Positions 40,687-52,218 are shown, numbered from the stretch's first letter. The stretch is 64,000 bases of DNA from a virus (IMGVR_UViG_3300008448_000019:1-64000), one strand, 5' to 3'. Notes: a model not told the origin generated them from the sequence alone. Translations and numbers: made by a program.

Positions 40687-43600
40687 ATGGCAGTTAAAAT
40701 TCAAATTAGACGCGATACAGCCTCTAACTGGACCTCAGTCAATCCCACTCTTTCCGCTGGAGAACTGGGCTTTGAAACCAATACCGGCAAGATTAAAGTA
40801 GGTACTGGATCAGCTACTTGGACAGCCCTTCCATACGCAGGCATGACTCCTACCGAAGTTTCCTCTGCTATTACAGCTGCCATTGGTGGAGTTGTTGACT
40901 TAGCTCCGGGGGCTTTAGACACACTAAACGAACTTGCAGCCGCAATTAATGATGATGCAAACTTCTTTACCACAATCTCTACAAGCATAGGGACCAAACA
41001 GGATAAGGTAACTGGCGTATCAGACACCGAGATCGGGTACCTAGATGGTGTAACTTCTGCAATCCAGACTCAGCTAAATTCAAAGGCAAGTAGCACTGAT
41101 CTATCAACCCACGCTTCGGATACAACTGACGTTCACGGCATCGCAGACACCTCTCTACTAGAGACAGCTACCGGTGCTCAGACTAAGGCAGATGCAGCCG
41201 AGACAGCAGCTAACGCTTACACCGACGACTTAATCGGCGACGAAACTGTAGACGGCACAGCAGGTAACACTGTTTCAGCTAGAATTGCATCCGCAGTTTC
41301 AGGCGGCATATCTGACCATGAATCAGAGACAACTAACGTTCACGGCATTCCTGATACCTCTGCTTTAGAGACAACTTCCGGTGCTCAAGACAGAGCCAAT
41401 GCTGCTCAAGCTGCTGCAGAACTTTCAGCAGCCCAGCTATATGCTCCTCTAGCTGGAGCTACATTTACAGGTCAAGTAACTCTACACGCAGATCCAACTC
41501 AAAACTTAGACGCCGCAACTAAAGGATACGTTGACGCTGTTGCAGAGGGTCTACATGTTCACGAGTCTACTGTTGCTGCAACAACAGCTAACATAAACCT
41601 AACATCTGGAGGACTTTTAGTTGTAGATGGCGTTCAGTTAGTTGCAGACGACAGAGTATTAGTTCGAGCTCAAACTGCTCCAGCACAAAATGGTATTTAT
41701 CTTGCTAAATCCGGCGCTTGGGTAAGAGCAGATGACTACAATAGCCCAGCTGAAATTCAAGGCGGAGACTTTACTTTTGTAACCGGAGGAACTTTATATA
41801 ACTCCTCAGGTTGGGTGCAGACTGATGCAATAACCACACTCGGAACAGACCCAATTACATTTACTCAATTTTCTGGTGCTGGCACTTACTTAGCAGGGAA
41901 CGGTCTAGAGCTAACAGGCAACGAATTTAGTATTGACACTTCTGTAGTGGCAACTCTTGACGGAACTGGAGTACTACTAGAAACTCAAGTTCCAGGCTAT
42001 CTAGTAGTTAGTGATGAAATCGATGACAGAATAGAAACTGCATACGATAATGCAATCAATGCAATTGCAACTCACAACAACGCTACAACTAACGTTCACG
42101 GCATTACCGACACTTCAGCTTTAGAGACGCAAACTGGTGCTCAGACTAAGGCAGATGCAGCCGAGACAGCAGCCATTGCCGAAGCACAGATCTTGGTAGA
42201 TGCAGGAGTAGATGAAGCAGTAGAAACTGCAAATACTTTTACAACCACAGCCGTGAGCAATCACAATTTAGATGAAACTAACGTTCACGGTATTACCGAT
42301 GCTAGTCTTTTAGTTTACGACGGAGATTTAAGTGTTGTACAGGGATTGTTACAAGACTCCATTGACGAAAAAGCACCAATCAACGGTCCAACATTTACGG
42401 GAACCGTATCTGGTATTACCAAGTCTATGGTTGGTCTTGGAAGCGTTGACAATACTTCTGACGCAGATAAACCAATATCATCAGACACTCAGGATGCTTT
42501 AGATCTAAAGGCACCAATAAACAGCCCAACATTTACTGGAACTGTAGCTGGTGTAACAAAGTCTATGGTTGGTCTTGGCAGCGTTGACAATACTTCTGAC
42601 ATAGACAAGCCAGTATCAACTGCTACCCAGGTTTTGATTAACCAGAAGGCAGCGCTAAACAGCCCTACCTTCACCGGAACCGTATCTGGTATTACCAAGG
42701 CGATGGTGGGTCTTGGTAACGTTGACAACACCTCAGATGCCAATAAGCCTGTCTCTACTGCCACCCAAACTGCACTAGATGCAAAAGCATCTAACTCCGC
42801 GCTAGCTGCCCACGAAGCTGACACCACAAACATCCACGGCATCGCGGATACCGCTGCTCTTGAGACCCAGACAGGTGCTCAGACTAAAGCCACCACTGCG
42901 CTTAACACTGCTAACACCTACACAGACACTTCAATAAACGCGCTTACTACTTCTGACATTGAAGAAGGTACAAACCTATACTTCACTAACGAACGTGCGC
43001 AAGATGCTGTTGGAGCAAACGTCGGCAACGGTCTTACTTATGATGACCCAACAGCCGCTATTTCTGTAAAGCTAGGCACTGGCGTTGAGTTTGATGGCTC
43101 AGGAAACGTTAAGATTACCGATGCTGTAACTACTAACAGCGGAACACAGACTCTTACTAATAAGACTATTAACACTACAAGCAACGACATTACAGTTGTG
43201 ACTGCAGATGTTAGTGACCTAACCGCATCTGCAGCTGAGCTAAACACTCTTGACGGCATAACCGCATCAACTGAAGAGTTAAACTATGTTGATGGTGTAA
43301 CTTCTGCAATTCAGACTCAGCTGGACGCAAAAGCATCTCTTGCTGGCGCAACCTTTACTGGTACCGTATCCGGTATCTCAAAGAGCATGGTTGGATTAGG
43401 CAACGTAGACAACACTTCAGACGCTAACAAGCCTGTATCTACCGCAACTCAAACTGCTCTTGATGGCAAGCTATCACTAACCGGTGGAACTTTAACTGGA
43501 GCCTTGACTCTTTCTGGTGCACCAAGTTTGGACTTACATGCTGCAACAAAGGCTTATGTTGACAACCTAGCAACAGGACTAAGCGTTAAGGATCCAGTAG

Positions 43601-44802
43601 ATGTAGCTACGACTGCAAATCTCGCTGGAACCTACGACAATGGCACATCTGGACTCGGAGCAACTATCACTAAAGCATCTAACGGTGCTCTAGGAACTAT
43701 TGACGGATATACAGTTCTTCTAAATGATCGAATTCTAGTTAGAGCTCAGACTGACGCTACAGAGAATGGTATCTACACCGTAACCGATCTTGGATCAGGT
43801 TCAGCCCCATGGGAGTTAACCCGTGCAACTGACTCAGACAACAGCCCTACCTCTGAAGTCGCTGGTGGAAACTTCTGTCTAGTACAGAACGGTACTCTCT
43901 ACGCTAACGCTGGTTTTATTGTTGCTAACAGCGGAATAGTTGACCTTGGTGTTGACGACCTTAACTTCACTCAGTTTAGCGCAGCTCAAAACATTACTGC
44001 TGGAACTGGAATTGTTAAAGACGGTTCAGAGATCTCGATTGATGCGGCTGTAGTAGCAACTCTTGCTGACCCAACCTTTACCGGAACTGTTGTACTTCCA
44101 GCAACTACCTCAATCGGAGACGTGTCTAACGCCGAGCTTGCGTATGTAAATGGAGTCACTTCTGCAATCCAAACACAGTTGGATGCTAAGGCTCCTCTAC
44201 AAAGCCCAGAGTTTACGGGAACTGTTGTGATGCCTCTAACTGCTGGTGTAGTTAAAGCCGTAACTGGTGGTGCACTTACTTCTGGAAACATCCAACCAGC
44301 TGACGTTGCGGGTACTGCAGTAATTACTACAGACTCTCGACTATCTAACTCTCGTACCCCTACCGGCCCTGCTGGTGGAGACTTAACTGGGACCTACCCA
44401 AACCCAACCTTGGCAACCTCAGGTGTGACTGCTGGTTCATACACCAACGCAAACATTACAGTGGACGCAAAGGGTCGTATCACCGTTGCTTCTAACGGCG
44501 AGGGTGGCGGTGCAAGCCTTGTGGTCTCAGCAACTCCTCCAACCGGAGCAACCCAGGGTGACTTATGGTTCAATAGCGAGCAAGCTGGAATTTACGCCTT
44601 CTACGATGGCTATTGGGTTTTAACTTCCGGTGAGGCCGGTCCGCAAGGTCCCGCTGGTCCAACTGGCCCTTCTGGCGAGTCTCTACCTACCGGAGGAACT
44701 ACCGGACAATTTTTAGTTAAACTTTCCAACACTAACGGAGATGCTGGTTGGACAACGCTTCCTACTGATACCGATATAATGGTAATCATGGGTGCTTACT
44801 AA
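40687..44802 (+). CDS. Very long tail fibre protein
   Basis: The 1371-residue protein has a head with [33 protein letters not shown], the usual phage fibre attachment domain. Repeated shaft units follow: [16 protein letters not shown](S/N)VDNTSD several times, [14 protein letters not shown] and [19 protein letters not shown] short collagen run ([13 protein letters not shown]) lies near the end. Repeats are not identical at DNA level, so it is an old array. Confidence 0.8.
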   Translation: MAVKIQIRRDTASNWTSVNPTLSAGELGFETNTGKIKVGTGSATWTALPYAGMTPTEVSSAITAAIGGVVDLAPGALDTLNELAAAINDDANFFTTISTSIGTKQDKVTGVSDTEIGYLDGVTSAIQTQLNSKASSTDLSTHASDTTDVHGIADTSLLETATGAQTKADAAETAANAYTDDLIGDETVDGTAGNTVSARIASAVSGGISDHESETTNVHGIPDTSALETTSGAQDRANAAQAAAELSAAQLYAPLAGATFTGQVTLHADPTQNLDAATKGYVDAVAEGLHVHESTVAATTANINLTSGGLLVVDGVQLVADDRVLVRAQTAPAQNGIYLAKSGAWVRADDYNSPAEIQGGDFTFVTGGTLYNSSGWVQTDAITTLGTDPITFTQFSGAGTYLAGNGLELTGNEFSIDTSVVATLDGTGVLLETQVPGYLVVSDEIDDRIETAYDNAINAIATHNNATTNVHGITDTSALETQTGAQTKADAAETAAIAEAQILVDAGVDEAVETANTFTTTAVSNHNLDETNVHGITDASLLVYDGDLSVVQGLLQDSIDEKAPINGPTFTGTVSGITKSMVGLGSVDNTSDADKPISSDTQDALDLKAPINSPTFTGTVAGVTKSMVGLGSVDNTSDIDKPVSTATQVLINQKAALNSPTFTGTVSGITKAMVGLGNVDNTSDANKPVSTATQTALDAKASNSALAAHEADTTNIHGIADTAALETQTGAQTKATTALNTANTYTDTSINALTTSDIEEGTNLYFTNERAQDAVGANVGNGLTYDDPTAAISVKLGTGVEFDGSGNVKITDAVTTNSGTQTLTNKTINTTSNDITVVTADVSDLTASAAELNTLDGITASTEELNYVDGVTSAIQTQLDAKASLAGATFTGTVSGISKSMVGLGNVDNTSDANKPVSTATQTALDGKLSLTGGTLTGALTLSGAPSLDLHAATKAYVDNLATGLSVKDPVDVATTANLAGTYDNGTSGLGATITKASNGALGTIDGYTVLLNDRILVRAQTDATENGIYTVTDLGSGSAPWELTRATDSDNSPTSEVAGGNFCLVQNGTLYANAGFIVANSGIVDLGVDDLNFTQFSAAQNITAGTGIVKDGSEISIDAAVVATLADPTFTGTVVLPATTSIGDVSNAELAYVNGVTSAIQTQLDAKAPLQSPEFTGTVVMPLTAGVVKAVTGGALTSGNIQPADVAGTAVITTDSRLSNSRTPTGPAGGDLTGTYPNPTLATSGVTAGSYTNANITVDAKGRITVASNGEGGGASLVVSATPPTGATQGDLWFNSEQAGIYAFYDGYWVLTSGEAGPQGPAGPTGPSGESLPTGGTTGQFLVKLSNTNGDAGWTTLPTDTDIMVIMGAY

Positions 44803-44838
44803 ACGCACAAATAACAAAAGAAAAGAGAGTAGTAACTA

Positions 44839-45153
44839 ATGGCTACCACAACTAAAGCTCTAACAAGAGCCGCATTCGCTACAACTGTAGGCGATCTATA
44901 TACCGTGCCGACGACTGGAACTACAACCGTTGTGACCAACATTGTTGTAGTAAATACCAGTGCATCAGAGCAGACATTCAACATTTTGTTGGATGGCGTT
45001 GAAGTGTTCGATCAGACCCCAATTGCAGGTCACGCAACAATTTCAGTAGATATGAAACAGGTTTTAGGTGCTAACGCAACTCCAAAAAAGATTCGCGGAT
45101 TTGCATCAGCCACCACAGTAAAAGTCCACATTAGCGGAGTAGAGATAGCGTAA
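44839..45153 (+). CDS. Small virion-type protein, 104 aa
   Basis: The protein is beta-rich (LYTVPTTGTTTVVTNIVVVN, VEVFDQTPIAGHATISVDM). This pattern is common for small phage structural proteins bound to fibres. AGAGAG precedes the ATG. The next gene overlaps by 1 base. Confidence 0.6.
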   Translation: MATTTKALTRAAFATTVGDLYTVPTTGTTTVVTNIVVVNTSASEQTFNILLDGVEVFDQTPIAGHATISVDMKQVLGANATPKKIRGFASATTVKVHISGVEIA

Positions 45154-48100
45154 TGAGTATTCAACAGTTTCCGGCATCAGATGGCCGTTTTAACCCAACA
45201 GAAATTCTTACCGATCCGGTAAATAAACTACGCACCTCTACCGCTCAGGCGCTGATCGATACCGACTTTGAGTACGGTACCCAGCAATCTAAGTGGGAGA
45301 ATCTAGCCGTAACCAACAACCGTCCTTTTGCAGCACCCTCAGCAACTGCAATCCCTAACGTTTCTGGAATAAGCATGTCAACAAACGCTCGCGTTGTGAC
45401 AGTGACACTTTCTACAACTACAGCAACTGTAACTGGCGCTGACCCATCCACCCCATTTTCTGGCTACGTTCAATACACAACTTCTGCGGCTCACGGTTTT
45501 TCAACAGGGCAATACGTGACTATTTCTGGATCATCAATTTCTGGTTATAACGGAACTTACTTAATCTACTCAACCCCAAGCACCACAACTTTTGCAGTTG
45601 TAAATTCAACAACAGGAACAGAGACTTGGACTTCAGGTCAGGCTATTGCCGGTGTTGCCCCTGTTACCGGAACTGCAGTAAACGTACAGGATACTTTTCT
45701 TTCAGAGGCAAACGGTAACTTCTTGATCGAGTCAGGTGGAGGTACTGGAACATTTACCTACCTAGGTCGTGCTCAAAACAAAACCACTGTTACAGACATT
45801 CTCGACCCAAACAAGACTGCAATTTACGTTGCTAACTTATACACCAACGCAAAAATTGGTGGAACTCCAACCGTTACGGTTTCAGGTTCAGATCTTAAGG
45901 TGAATGTAACGACTACTGTTCCTCACGGGCTATCAATTGGTAACACAATTGCGGTGACTGGTATCACTGGAACTAATCCACCAAACGGCTCATACCGCGT
46001 GGCAACAGTAGCCACCCCAACCACTTTTGTTTATTACGCCGACCCTACTGAAGGCACTCCTTCTGGCTTAACTGCAACAAACGCGTCTATTTATGTACGT
46101 CCGCAGGCTCAGTTCTTGCACCGTGCATTTGATGGTGGTGTTTTGTTCTCTGCTAACGCAAGCTCAAACTACGAAGCTGCAATTCGTCAGACTAGACGTT
46201 ACTTCCGTTACCAGTCAGGTAAGGGTCTTCAAATTTCATCTGGAACAATCTTTAAGCCATATGCAACCATCGATGGTATTACCTCGTCTGGAACTACTGC
46301 CACTGTTACCACTAAAGAGCAGCACAACATTCAGCCAGGAACCTCGATCCTAGTTGCGGGTGCAAACGAAGCTCCATACAACGGAACATTCAGCGTAGCC
46401 CAGATTACTGGCTTTAACACATTTACATACGAGATGGCGACATCTGCTGCTGGACCAGCTACTGGTATCGTAAACCTAAACGTAAACTCTTGGTACGGAT
46501 CAGCTAACCGACTAGGTCAGTTTGACTCTCAAAACGGTGTTTTCTGGGAGTTTGATGGCCAAGGTCTATATGTTGTAAAGCGCTCATCTACTCAGCAGCT
46601 CTCTGGTCGCTCAACTGTAACTCAAGGCTCTAACGTAGTTACCCGTACTAGTTCTTCATTCCCAACTGCATACTCTAGCCAGCTAATCCCAGGCGACTAT
46701 GTAGTAATCCGCGGACAGTCATACCGAGTTATCGCGGTTGATGACATATCAGCTACCCCTAACTTCACGATTTCACCTTCATATCGTGCTGCTAGCGCGT
46801 CTCACGTGAGTATTTCAAAGACTATTGATGTTCGTATTCCTCAGTCTCAGTTCAACTTAGACAAGTGTGACGGTACTGGACCTTCTGGCTACACCGTTGA
46901 CTTAACGAAGATGCAGATGTTCTACATTGACTACTCTTGGTATGGTGCTGGCTTTATTCGCTGGGGCCTCCGTGGTGAAGACGGCAACGTGTTCTACGTT
47001 CACAAGATGAAGAACAACAACGTCAACAACGAAGCGTATATGCGTTCTGGAAACCTCCCAGCTCGCTACGAGTCTTCCACGCTGCCACCAACTACCCGTG
47101 TTGATGAGAGTCTCTCAAGCACTGACACAACCATGACAGTGCTTGACACCTCTGCGTTCCCTTCATCAGGAACTCTTATTATTCGCCCTAGTACTACTGA
47201 TAACCAGGCTGGACTATTGCAAGAGTACGTAAACTACACTGGCAAGACTGCAACCACTTTCACCGGTCTAACTCGTGGTGGTGCTGGTGCAACCGCTGTA
47301 GCCACTACTTGGACTACTGGATCTAACTCAGGAATTGTTTCAGATGCAACTGGACTTCAAGTTGGACAGCGCGTGTTTTCTAGCACATCTCCTAGCCCAG
47401 CCCCAGATGGTGCGTTTATCACAAACATTGCCGGTACTGTAGTCACTTTAAATACTGCAATCACTTCATCTAACCCAACACTGATTTTTGCACCAATGGG
47501 TGCGACTGCTCAGACCTACACCCACGTAGATACTGCACCCACTTCGGTGGAGTTGGCGTATCCTTCATTTGCACCGTCCATCTCCCACTGGGGAACGTCG
47601 GTAATTATGGATGGTCGTTTCGACGATGATGCGTCTCTCATCTTTACCTACGGTCAGACTGGAACCGTTTCAATCCCAGCGAATGGATCGAAAGCACTGT
47701 TCTCAATCCGTTTAGCTCCATCTGTAGATAATGGCATTAGCGCTAACTTTGGACAGCGTGAAATCATCAACCGCATGCAGCTTAAGATGAACAGCCTTGG
47801 TGTGACCACAACCTCAGCGAGTACAAACTATCTAGTGCGTGCATACTTGAACGCAGTGCCTTCAGCTTCAGTCGCCTGGACCACTCCAAACTTCGCTGAA
47901 ACAGGAACAGCCAACTCATCTCTGGCTCAAATTGCTGACTATCGTACAAATGGTAACGTAACTGTCTCCGGTGGTGAAATTACTGGTGGTTTCTTGTCTC
48001 AGGGTACTGACTCAATCGAGCTGAGCCGCCTTCGCGACCTTGGCAACTGTGTGCTTGGTGGTGGAGGTACAACCTCTAACTCAGGCATTTATCCAGATGG

Positions 48101-48191
48101 CCCAGACACACTAACCATCGTTGTAACTAACCTATCGTCATCAACTGCGTCATTCAGCGGTCGTCTAGCATGGACAGAGGCACAAGCATAA
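45153..48191 (+). CDS. Large tail/baseplate-type structural protein B1; paralogue of 61219-64000
   Basis: The 1012-residue beta-rich protein begins TSTAQALIDTDFEYGTQQSKWE and has repeat domains with the pattern TTSAAHGFSTGQYVTISG and VPHGLSIGNTIAVTG. It carries QTRRYFRYQSGKG, MQMFYIDYSWYGAGFIRWGLR and HWGTSVIMDG, all shared with the protein at 61219. It may be a structural or receptor-binding protein. Start and end overlap its neighbours as TAATG. Confidence 0.7.
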   Translation: MSIQQFPASDGRFNPTEILTDPVNKLRTSTAQALIDTDFEYGTQQSKWENLAVTNNRPFAAPSATAIPNVSGISMSTNARVVTVTLSTTTATVTGADPSTPFSGYVQYTTSAAHGFSTGQYVTISGSSISGYNGTYLIYSTPSTTTFAVVNSTTGTETWTSGQAIAGVAPVTGTAVNVQDTFLSEANGNFLIESGGGTGTFTYLGRAQNKTTVTDILDPNKTAIYVANLYTNAKIGGTPTVTVSGSDLKVNVTTTVPHGLSIGNTIAVTGITGTNPPNGSYRVATVATPTTFVYYADPTEGTPSGLTATNASIYVRPQAQFLHRAFDGGVLFSANASSNYEAAIRQTRRYFRYQSGKGLQISSGTIFKPYATIDGITSSGTTATVTTKEQHNIQPGTSILVAGANEAPYNGTFSVAQITGFNTFTYEMATSAAGPATGIVNLNVNSWYGSANRLGQFDSQNGVFWEFDGQGLYVVKRSSTQQLSGRSTVTQGSNVVTRTSSSFPTAYSSQLIPGDYVVIRGQSYRVIAVDDISATPNFTISPSYRAASASHVSISKTIDVRIPQSQFNLDKCDGTGPSGYTVDLTKMQMFYIDYSWYGAGFIRWGLRGEDGNVFYVHKMKNNNVNNEAYMRSGNLPARYESSTLPPTTRVDESLSSTDTTMTVLDTSAFPSSGTLIIRPSTTDNQAGLLQEYVNYTGKTATTFTGLTRGGAGATAVATTWTTGSNSGIVSDATGLQVGQRVFSSTSPSPAPDGAFITNIAGTVVTLNTAITSSNPTLIFAPMGATAQTYTHVDTAPTSVELAYPSFAPSISHWGTSVIMDGRFDDDASLIFTYGQTGTVSIPANGSKALFSIRLAPSVDNGISANFGQREIINRMQLKMNSLGVTTTSASTNYLVRAYLNAVPSASVAWTTPNFAETGTANSSLAQIADYRTNGNVTVSGGEITGGFLSQGTDSIELSRLRDLGNCVLGGGGTTSNSGIYPDGPDTLTIVVTNLSSSTASFSGRLAWTEAQA

Positions 48192-49051
48192 TGCCTATTA
48201 ATTTTCCTGCAGAACCAGAAGTTGGCGATGAGTATACGTACAATGACCGAACTTGGACTTGGTCTGGAGAGGTTTGGACACCAAACCGCGCGCAGTACAC
48301 TGCAAGTCGAGACATTGTTTCAGATGTTGACGGATATCTTGTAGCTGCCACTACCACGTCAACAGAGATTGGCTACGTAGCTGGCGTAACCTCCTCTATT
48401 CAAGACCAACTCGAGGACAAGGCACCACTAGCAAGCCCGTCGTTTACCGGAACACCAGTAGCACCAACAGCAACCGCTGACCAAAACGACACACAGATTG
48501 CAACTACTGCATTTGTTGTTGGTCAAGCTGCTTCAGCCACTCCGGAAGCTGACGGCACTGCTGCAGCTGGTACATCTTTAAAGTATGCTAGAGCAGATCA
48601 CGTTCACCCAACAGACACCACCCTAGCTCCTAAGGCATCCCCAACATTTACAGGAACAGTAACCGTTGGTGCTAGCGGCATTGCGTTTTCCGATGGAACT
48701 CAGACATTGCAGGGTGTACCGTCGCTTACTCCGATCAAAGCTGCCATTACAGCCAATGCCACCACATCAACACTACCTCAGCCCTTAACATATAGAGACT
48801 CACTAACTGCAATTGGCGGAGCTTATAGTGTTACAGTAGATGCAGACACTACTAACTCAATCACTTTCCCAATTGGGACTACCCTCAACTTCTACCAGAG
48901 CGTGGGAGCTGGAGGAGCTTCTATTGTGCAAGGAGCGTCTGTGACTCTTTTGTATACACCTGGATTGGTCTTTAGGGCGTTGAATTCTTCAGTATCCCTG
49001 ACTAAGGTAGCTGCAAACACTTGGCTGGTCTTTGGAGACCTAAAGGCTTAA
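48191..49051 (+). CDS. Tail fibre protein, 286 aa
   Basis: Start ATG 48191 overlaps the upstream stop (TAATG). The head reads FPAEPEVGDEYTYNDRTWTWSGEVW, like the start of the collagen protein at 59648. Then come GYVAGVTSSIQDQLEDKAPLASPSFTGTP and a C-terminal beta domain. The start and end are similar in plan to 55430's C-terminus ([21 protein letters not shown]). Confidence 0.7.
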   Translation: MPINFPAEPEVGDEYTYNDRTWTWSGEVWTPNRAQYTASRDIVSDVDGYLVAATTTSTEIGYVAGVTSSIQDQLEDKAPLASPSFTGTPVAPTATADQNDTQIATTAFVVGQAASATPEADGTAAAGTSLKYARADHVHPTDTTLAPKASPTFTGTVTVGASGIAFSDGTQTLQGVPSLTPIKAAITANATTSTLPQPLTYRDSLTAIGGAYSVTVDADTTNSITFPIGTTLNFYQSVGAGGASIVQGASVTLLYTPGLVFRALNSSVSLTKVAANTWLVFGDLKA

Positions 49052-49077
49052 TTAAATCTAAGGTAGAATGACATATT

Positions 49078-49917
49078 ATGAGCAAATCACCTGGCAAGCG
49101 TTCCCAACAGCAAAATGACTCTTTAGAGCCATCGGCTCCTATTAACATAGTTGCTACAAACGTAGGAACAAACAGGGGATTTAACAATGGTGCAGCAAGC
49201 GTAGCTTTTTCTCTACCTGCCACCTCACCAGAAGCAACTTCTTACACCGTAACCGCTACGGCTTCTGGAGAAACAACTAGGACTGGAACAGGGTCTTCAT
49301 CTCCAGTAGTGGTAGAGACTCTAACTTCTGCAGTAACTTATACCATTAGCGTGACTGCAACAAATGCAGCAGGAACATCAGCCTCTTCTGCAACAACAAC
49401 AGTAGCCGTGACCACTGTGCCAGCAACACCAAACGCCCCTACAGTCACTAACTCTACTGCTAACACAACAAATCCAGGATCTAACGCTAACCAAATTGAC
49501 GCGGTCTCTTGGTCAGCCCCTGCAACTGGCGGATCTGCAATAACTTCTTATTACTGGGAGAGTACAGACTCTAAATCAGACACTACTGCATCAACTTCAG
49601 CAAACGTGCTTCAGGAAGCTAACACTTCTCAGCAGTATAAAGTAAGAGCAATTAATGCTAACGGTAACTCGGAGTTTTCCCCCCTTTCTATTCAAAACAC
49701 AACTCCTCCATTCTTTCCACCATTTTTTCCTTTCTTCCCGCCGTTCTTCCCGTTTTTCCCATTCTTCCCGTTCTTCCCATTCTTCCCTCCTTTCTTCCCG
49801 TTCTTCCCGCCTAGGTTCCCTTTCTTCCCGTTCTTCCCGCCTAGGTTCCCTTTCTTCCCGTTCTTCCCGCCTAGGTTCCCTTTCTTCCCTCCTGGCTTCC
49901 GGGTTAGAGCAGTTTAG
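49078..49917 (+). CDS. FN3 protein with Phe-Pro repeat tail
   Basis: The 279-residue protein has two fibronectin type III-like domains (about 20-110 and 118-205). The C-terminal 65 residues are almost only Phe, Pro and a few Arg (FFPPFFPFFPPFFPFFPFF...). The end of the tail is built of a 30-base repeat. TAGAAT lies 8 nt before the ATG. The tail is very hydrophobic and could insert in or bind to a membrane or pack inside a fibre. I recognise no family for it. Confidence 0.65.
   Translation: MSKSPGKRSQQQNDSLEPSAPINIVATNVGTNRGFNNGAASVAFSLPATSPEATSYTVTATASGETTRTGTGSSSPVVVETLTSAVTYTISVTATNAAGTSASSATTTVAVTTVPATPNAPTVTNSTANTTNPGSNANQIDAVSWSAPATGGSAITSYYWESTDSKSDTTASTSANVLQEANTSQQYKVRAINANGNSEFSPLSIQNTTPPFFPPFFPFFPPFFPFFPFFPFFPFFPPFFPFFPPRFPFFPFFPPRFPFFPFFPPRFPFFPPGFRVRAV
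49801..49890 (+). repeat. 30-bp tandem repeat in FFP tail
   Basis: Three units begin TTCTTCCCGCCTAGG at 49801, 49831 and 49861, differing only at the last base. Each encodes about ten residues of the Phe/Pro tail, so the tail length can change by slippage. Confidence 0.9.
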
Positions 49918-49980
49918 ACACCAGTAAGATTTATCACTGTTTTTACAGCAAATTTTAAAAAATGCTGTAGGATGTACAGT

Positions 49981-50724
49981 ATGAATGATTGGTTTACAAA
50001 AGATAGGTCAGAGACCTCAGCAAATAGAATGCCAGATAGGGCATCGCTGCACAATCCAAATATCAGTGTAGCTAACCCTGCCCTAGGTATTAACGTGTAT
50101 AGTGGAGCAATTACCAAGGAACAAGGTAAAAGCTATATTGATACGCTAGAGAAAAACTTAAGTAGTGGTGGCAGGTATGGCTGGAACGGCGCTCGAGTCA
50201 CCTCGTCTTCGGAAGTTGATCTACAAGCAAGAAATGCTTTAGATTTTAAAATAAACTCCACTGGTTTAGGCCCGCGCAATGAACACAACGCCGAACTCTA
50301 CGATGTTCACGAAGGAGTCTTTCAAGCGGTCCGCCAATGTGTAGATGATTACGGTCAATACTGGGGCGTAGGTATTGCATCTTACGAAGCTTTTAATTTT
50401 GTAAAATATGACGGACCGGGAACCCACTTTAAAGTTCACGCAGACCACGGGCCAACTTATGTGTGCACCATATCAGTTGTTGTATACCTAAACGACGACT
50501 ACGAGGGTGGAGAGATCTGGTTTCCTAGAATGAATAGCTTATCTATTAAGCCTAAAGCTGGAGACATCGTGGTTTTCCCATCCACATATATCTATGAACA
50601 TGCTTCTCAAGATATGATCTCGGGAGTCAAATATTCAGTTGTAATTATGACTGACTATAACGACCGAGGCGACGTAAATCATAAAGTTTCCCCAATTATT
50701 CAAGACTACAAGCTAAAGTATTAA
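49981..50724 (+). CDS. 2OG/Fe(II) oxygenase, prolyl 4-hydroxylase-like (cassette 1)
   Basis: TAGGAT lies 7 nt before ATG 49981 and overlaps an earlier ATG at 49972, so the later start is chosen. The 247-residue protein has HAD (His153, Asp155), EHAS (His207) and Lys217 for 2-oxoglutarate, as in animal P4H. The core is LNDDYEGGEIWFP. The N-terminal 100 residues are specific to this enzyme and its neighbour at 50735. It is the first gene of the cassette between the fibre modules. Confidence 0.88.
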   Translation: MNDWFTKDRSETSANRMPDRASLHNPNISVANPALGINVYSGAITKEQGKSYIDTLEKNLSSGGRYGWNGARVTSSSEVDLQARNALDFKINSTGLGPRNEHNAELYDVHEGVFQAVRQCVDDYGQYWGVGIASYEAFNFVKYDGPGTHFKVHADHGPTYVCTISVVVYLNDDYEGGEIWFPRMNSLSIKPKAGDIVVFPSTYIYEHASQDMISGVKYSVVIMTDYNDRGDVNHKVSPIIQDYKLKY

Positions 50725-50734
50725 GGAGTTTAAA

Positions 50735-51484
50735 ATGCAAGATAAGCATGTAGGAGAGCCAGACGACCGAATGAAACAGGAGATGTCAGAGCACCAAGAT
50801 AGACTCCAAAATTGGTATGAGATTCAAGAACAAACGTGGTCTAATGCTAGAGAAATAGCCCCAAACTCCGGTATCTGGGTATACGAGAACGTAATTCAAG
50901 AAAATATGGACGTTATCAATCGTCTAGAAGGTGTTCTATTAGACCCTTCTAACAGATATACATATCAAGATGCGTTAGTTGGCTACGGAGTAAAAATGCC
51001 AGAGTATAGAGACTGCTTTGACTTTAAATACAAAAAAAGTGATATTGAACACGACAAGTCAGAGGCTGGACAAAAACTAGTAAAGCTGTGGGAAGACACT
51101 CACTACAGGCAGCTACAAGCAGTCAAACACTACACCAAAAATTACAACATCGGTGAGCTCCGCTATTGGGAGGCAACTAACTACGTTAAGTATGGACCAG
51201 GGCAACACTTTCAAGAGCACCACGATCACGGGTACTCGTATAACTGCGTAGTGTCTTTGGTGGCTTTTCCAAACGACAACTATGAAGGTGGAGAGCTGGC
51301 TTTCAGCATCCAAGGAGTTACTGTTAAACCTAAAGCTGGAGATTTGTATGTGTTCCCATCTAACTACATGTACCCCCACCGAGCTATGCCAGTAACATCC
51401 GGTACAAAATACTCGATGGTAACTATGTTAGATTTTTCCGATAAGTTTCACAAGCCTGCTTTCGATATCGAGACCGGAAACTAG
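50735..51484 (+). CDS. 2OG/Fe(II) oxygenase, prolyl 4-hydroxylase-like (cassette 2)
   Basis: AAGGAG lies 6 nt before the ATG. The 249-residue protein has EHHDHG (His162, Asp164), YPHRA (His215) and Lys225. The core reads PNDNYEGGELAFS. Its catalytic half is close to that of 49981 (VKYGPGQHFQEHHDHG against VKYDGPGTHFKVHADHG), so the two are recent duplicates. Confidence 0.88.
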   Translation: MQDKHVGEPDDRMKQEMSEHQDRLQNWYEIQEQTWSNAREIAPNSGIWVYENVIQENMDVINRLEGVLLDPSNRYTYQDALVGYGVKMPEYRDCFDFKYKKSDIEHDKSEAGQKLVKLWEDTHYRQLQAVKHYTKNYNIGELRYWEATNYVKYGPGQHFQEHHDHGYSYNCVVSLVAFPNDNYEGGELAFSIQGVTVKPKAGDLYVFPSNYMYPHRAMPVTSGTKYSMVTMLDFSDKFHKPAFDIETGN

Positions 51485-52218
51485 TGAAAAAAATAAGGGT
51501 CCAACGATTAGGACCTGAATCAGCTAAATTAGAACAGCTAAAAGCCACTAGAGACTGGATGGACAATACAGCTGATAAGCATGCCTACATGTGTTTTCCG
51601 TTAACGCTAACAAATGGTCTTGGCTGGGGAATATCATTTGATAGAGATATTCGTGCAGTGTGGGATGGTGTAGACAACTATGAACCGGACCATGTAACAA
51701 TTTTAGAGGGCGAAGATACCGTGTATACAGGTAGGTCCCATGCAAGCTTAAGCTTTAAAACCGGACTACTAATTAATACAGATGAAGATACGTCTATATT
51801 AACGATGCCAGTCCCCAATCAATTCATAAGAGGAATGCAGACTTTTACAACTCTTATGAGCACGTCTTTTTATCCCGGAGAACTACCAATAGCTATAAAA
51901 ATAACCGAACCAAATAAAGAAATATTTATACCAGCGGGAACTCCAGTTGCTGCAATCATACCAATTTCAGTAGCTGGCCTACAAAATAACTACGAGATGT
52001 CAATAACCGAAGGAAGCATGCCACCAGAGTACTGGGAAGAGCTAAAAAAGTATGGAGACGCAGCGGAGGCTAAAAATTCTGTAGGCGACTGGTCTAAAAT
52101 GTATAGAAATGCTACTAACTATGACGGATCTTCTATGGGAAAGCACGAGACAAAAAGTATTAAACTAAAAACAACAGTATGCCCCGTGACAGGAGCTACA
52201 AGTGAAACAGCTAATTAG
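51484..52218 (+). CDS. DUF6065-like protein (first copy)
   Basis: It starts at GTG overlapping the upstream TAG (TAGTG). The 244-residue protein has LGWGISFDRDIRAVWDG, then DTSILTMPVPNQF, FYPGELPIAIKI and EIFIPAGTPVAAIIPI. The last segments match the DUF6065 pattern as I recall it. It is a beta-rich fold with no known chemistry. It shares plan with the next gene, and together they break the run of oxygenases. Confidence 0.55.
   Translation: MKKIRVQRLGPESAKLEQLKATRDWMDNTADKHAYMCFPLTLTNGLGWGISFDRDIRAVWDGVDNYEPDHVTILEGEDTVYTGRSHASLSFKTGLLINTDEDTSILTMPVPNQFIRGMQTFTTLMSTSFYPGELPIAIKITEPNKEIFIPAGTPVAAIIPISVAGLQNNYEMSITEGSMPPEYWEELKKYGDAAEAKNSVGDWSKMYRNATNYDGSSMGKHETKSIKLKTTVCPVTGATSETAN

Noticed and set aside
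49720-49900. CRISPR-like array in the repeat region
   Set aside because: The units are direct tandem repeats within a gene, with no spacers and no cas genes in the window.
49655-49927. Alternate frame (Ser/Arg-rich) over the FFP tail
   Set aside because: It is the +1 reading of the same tandem repeat; the FN3 gene runs through in the FFP frame.
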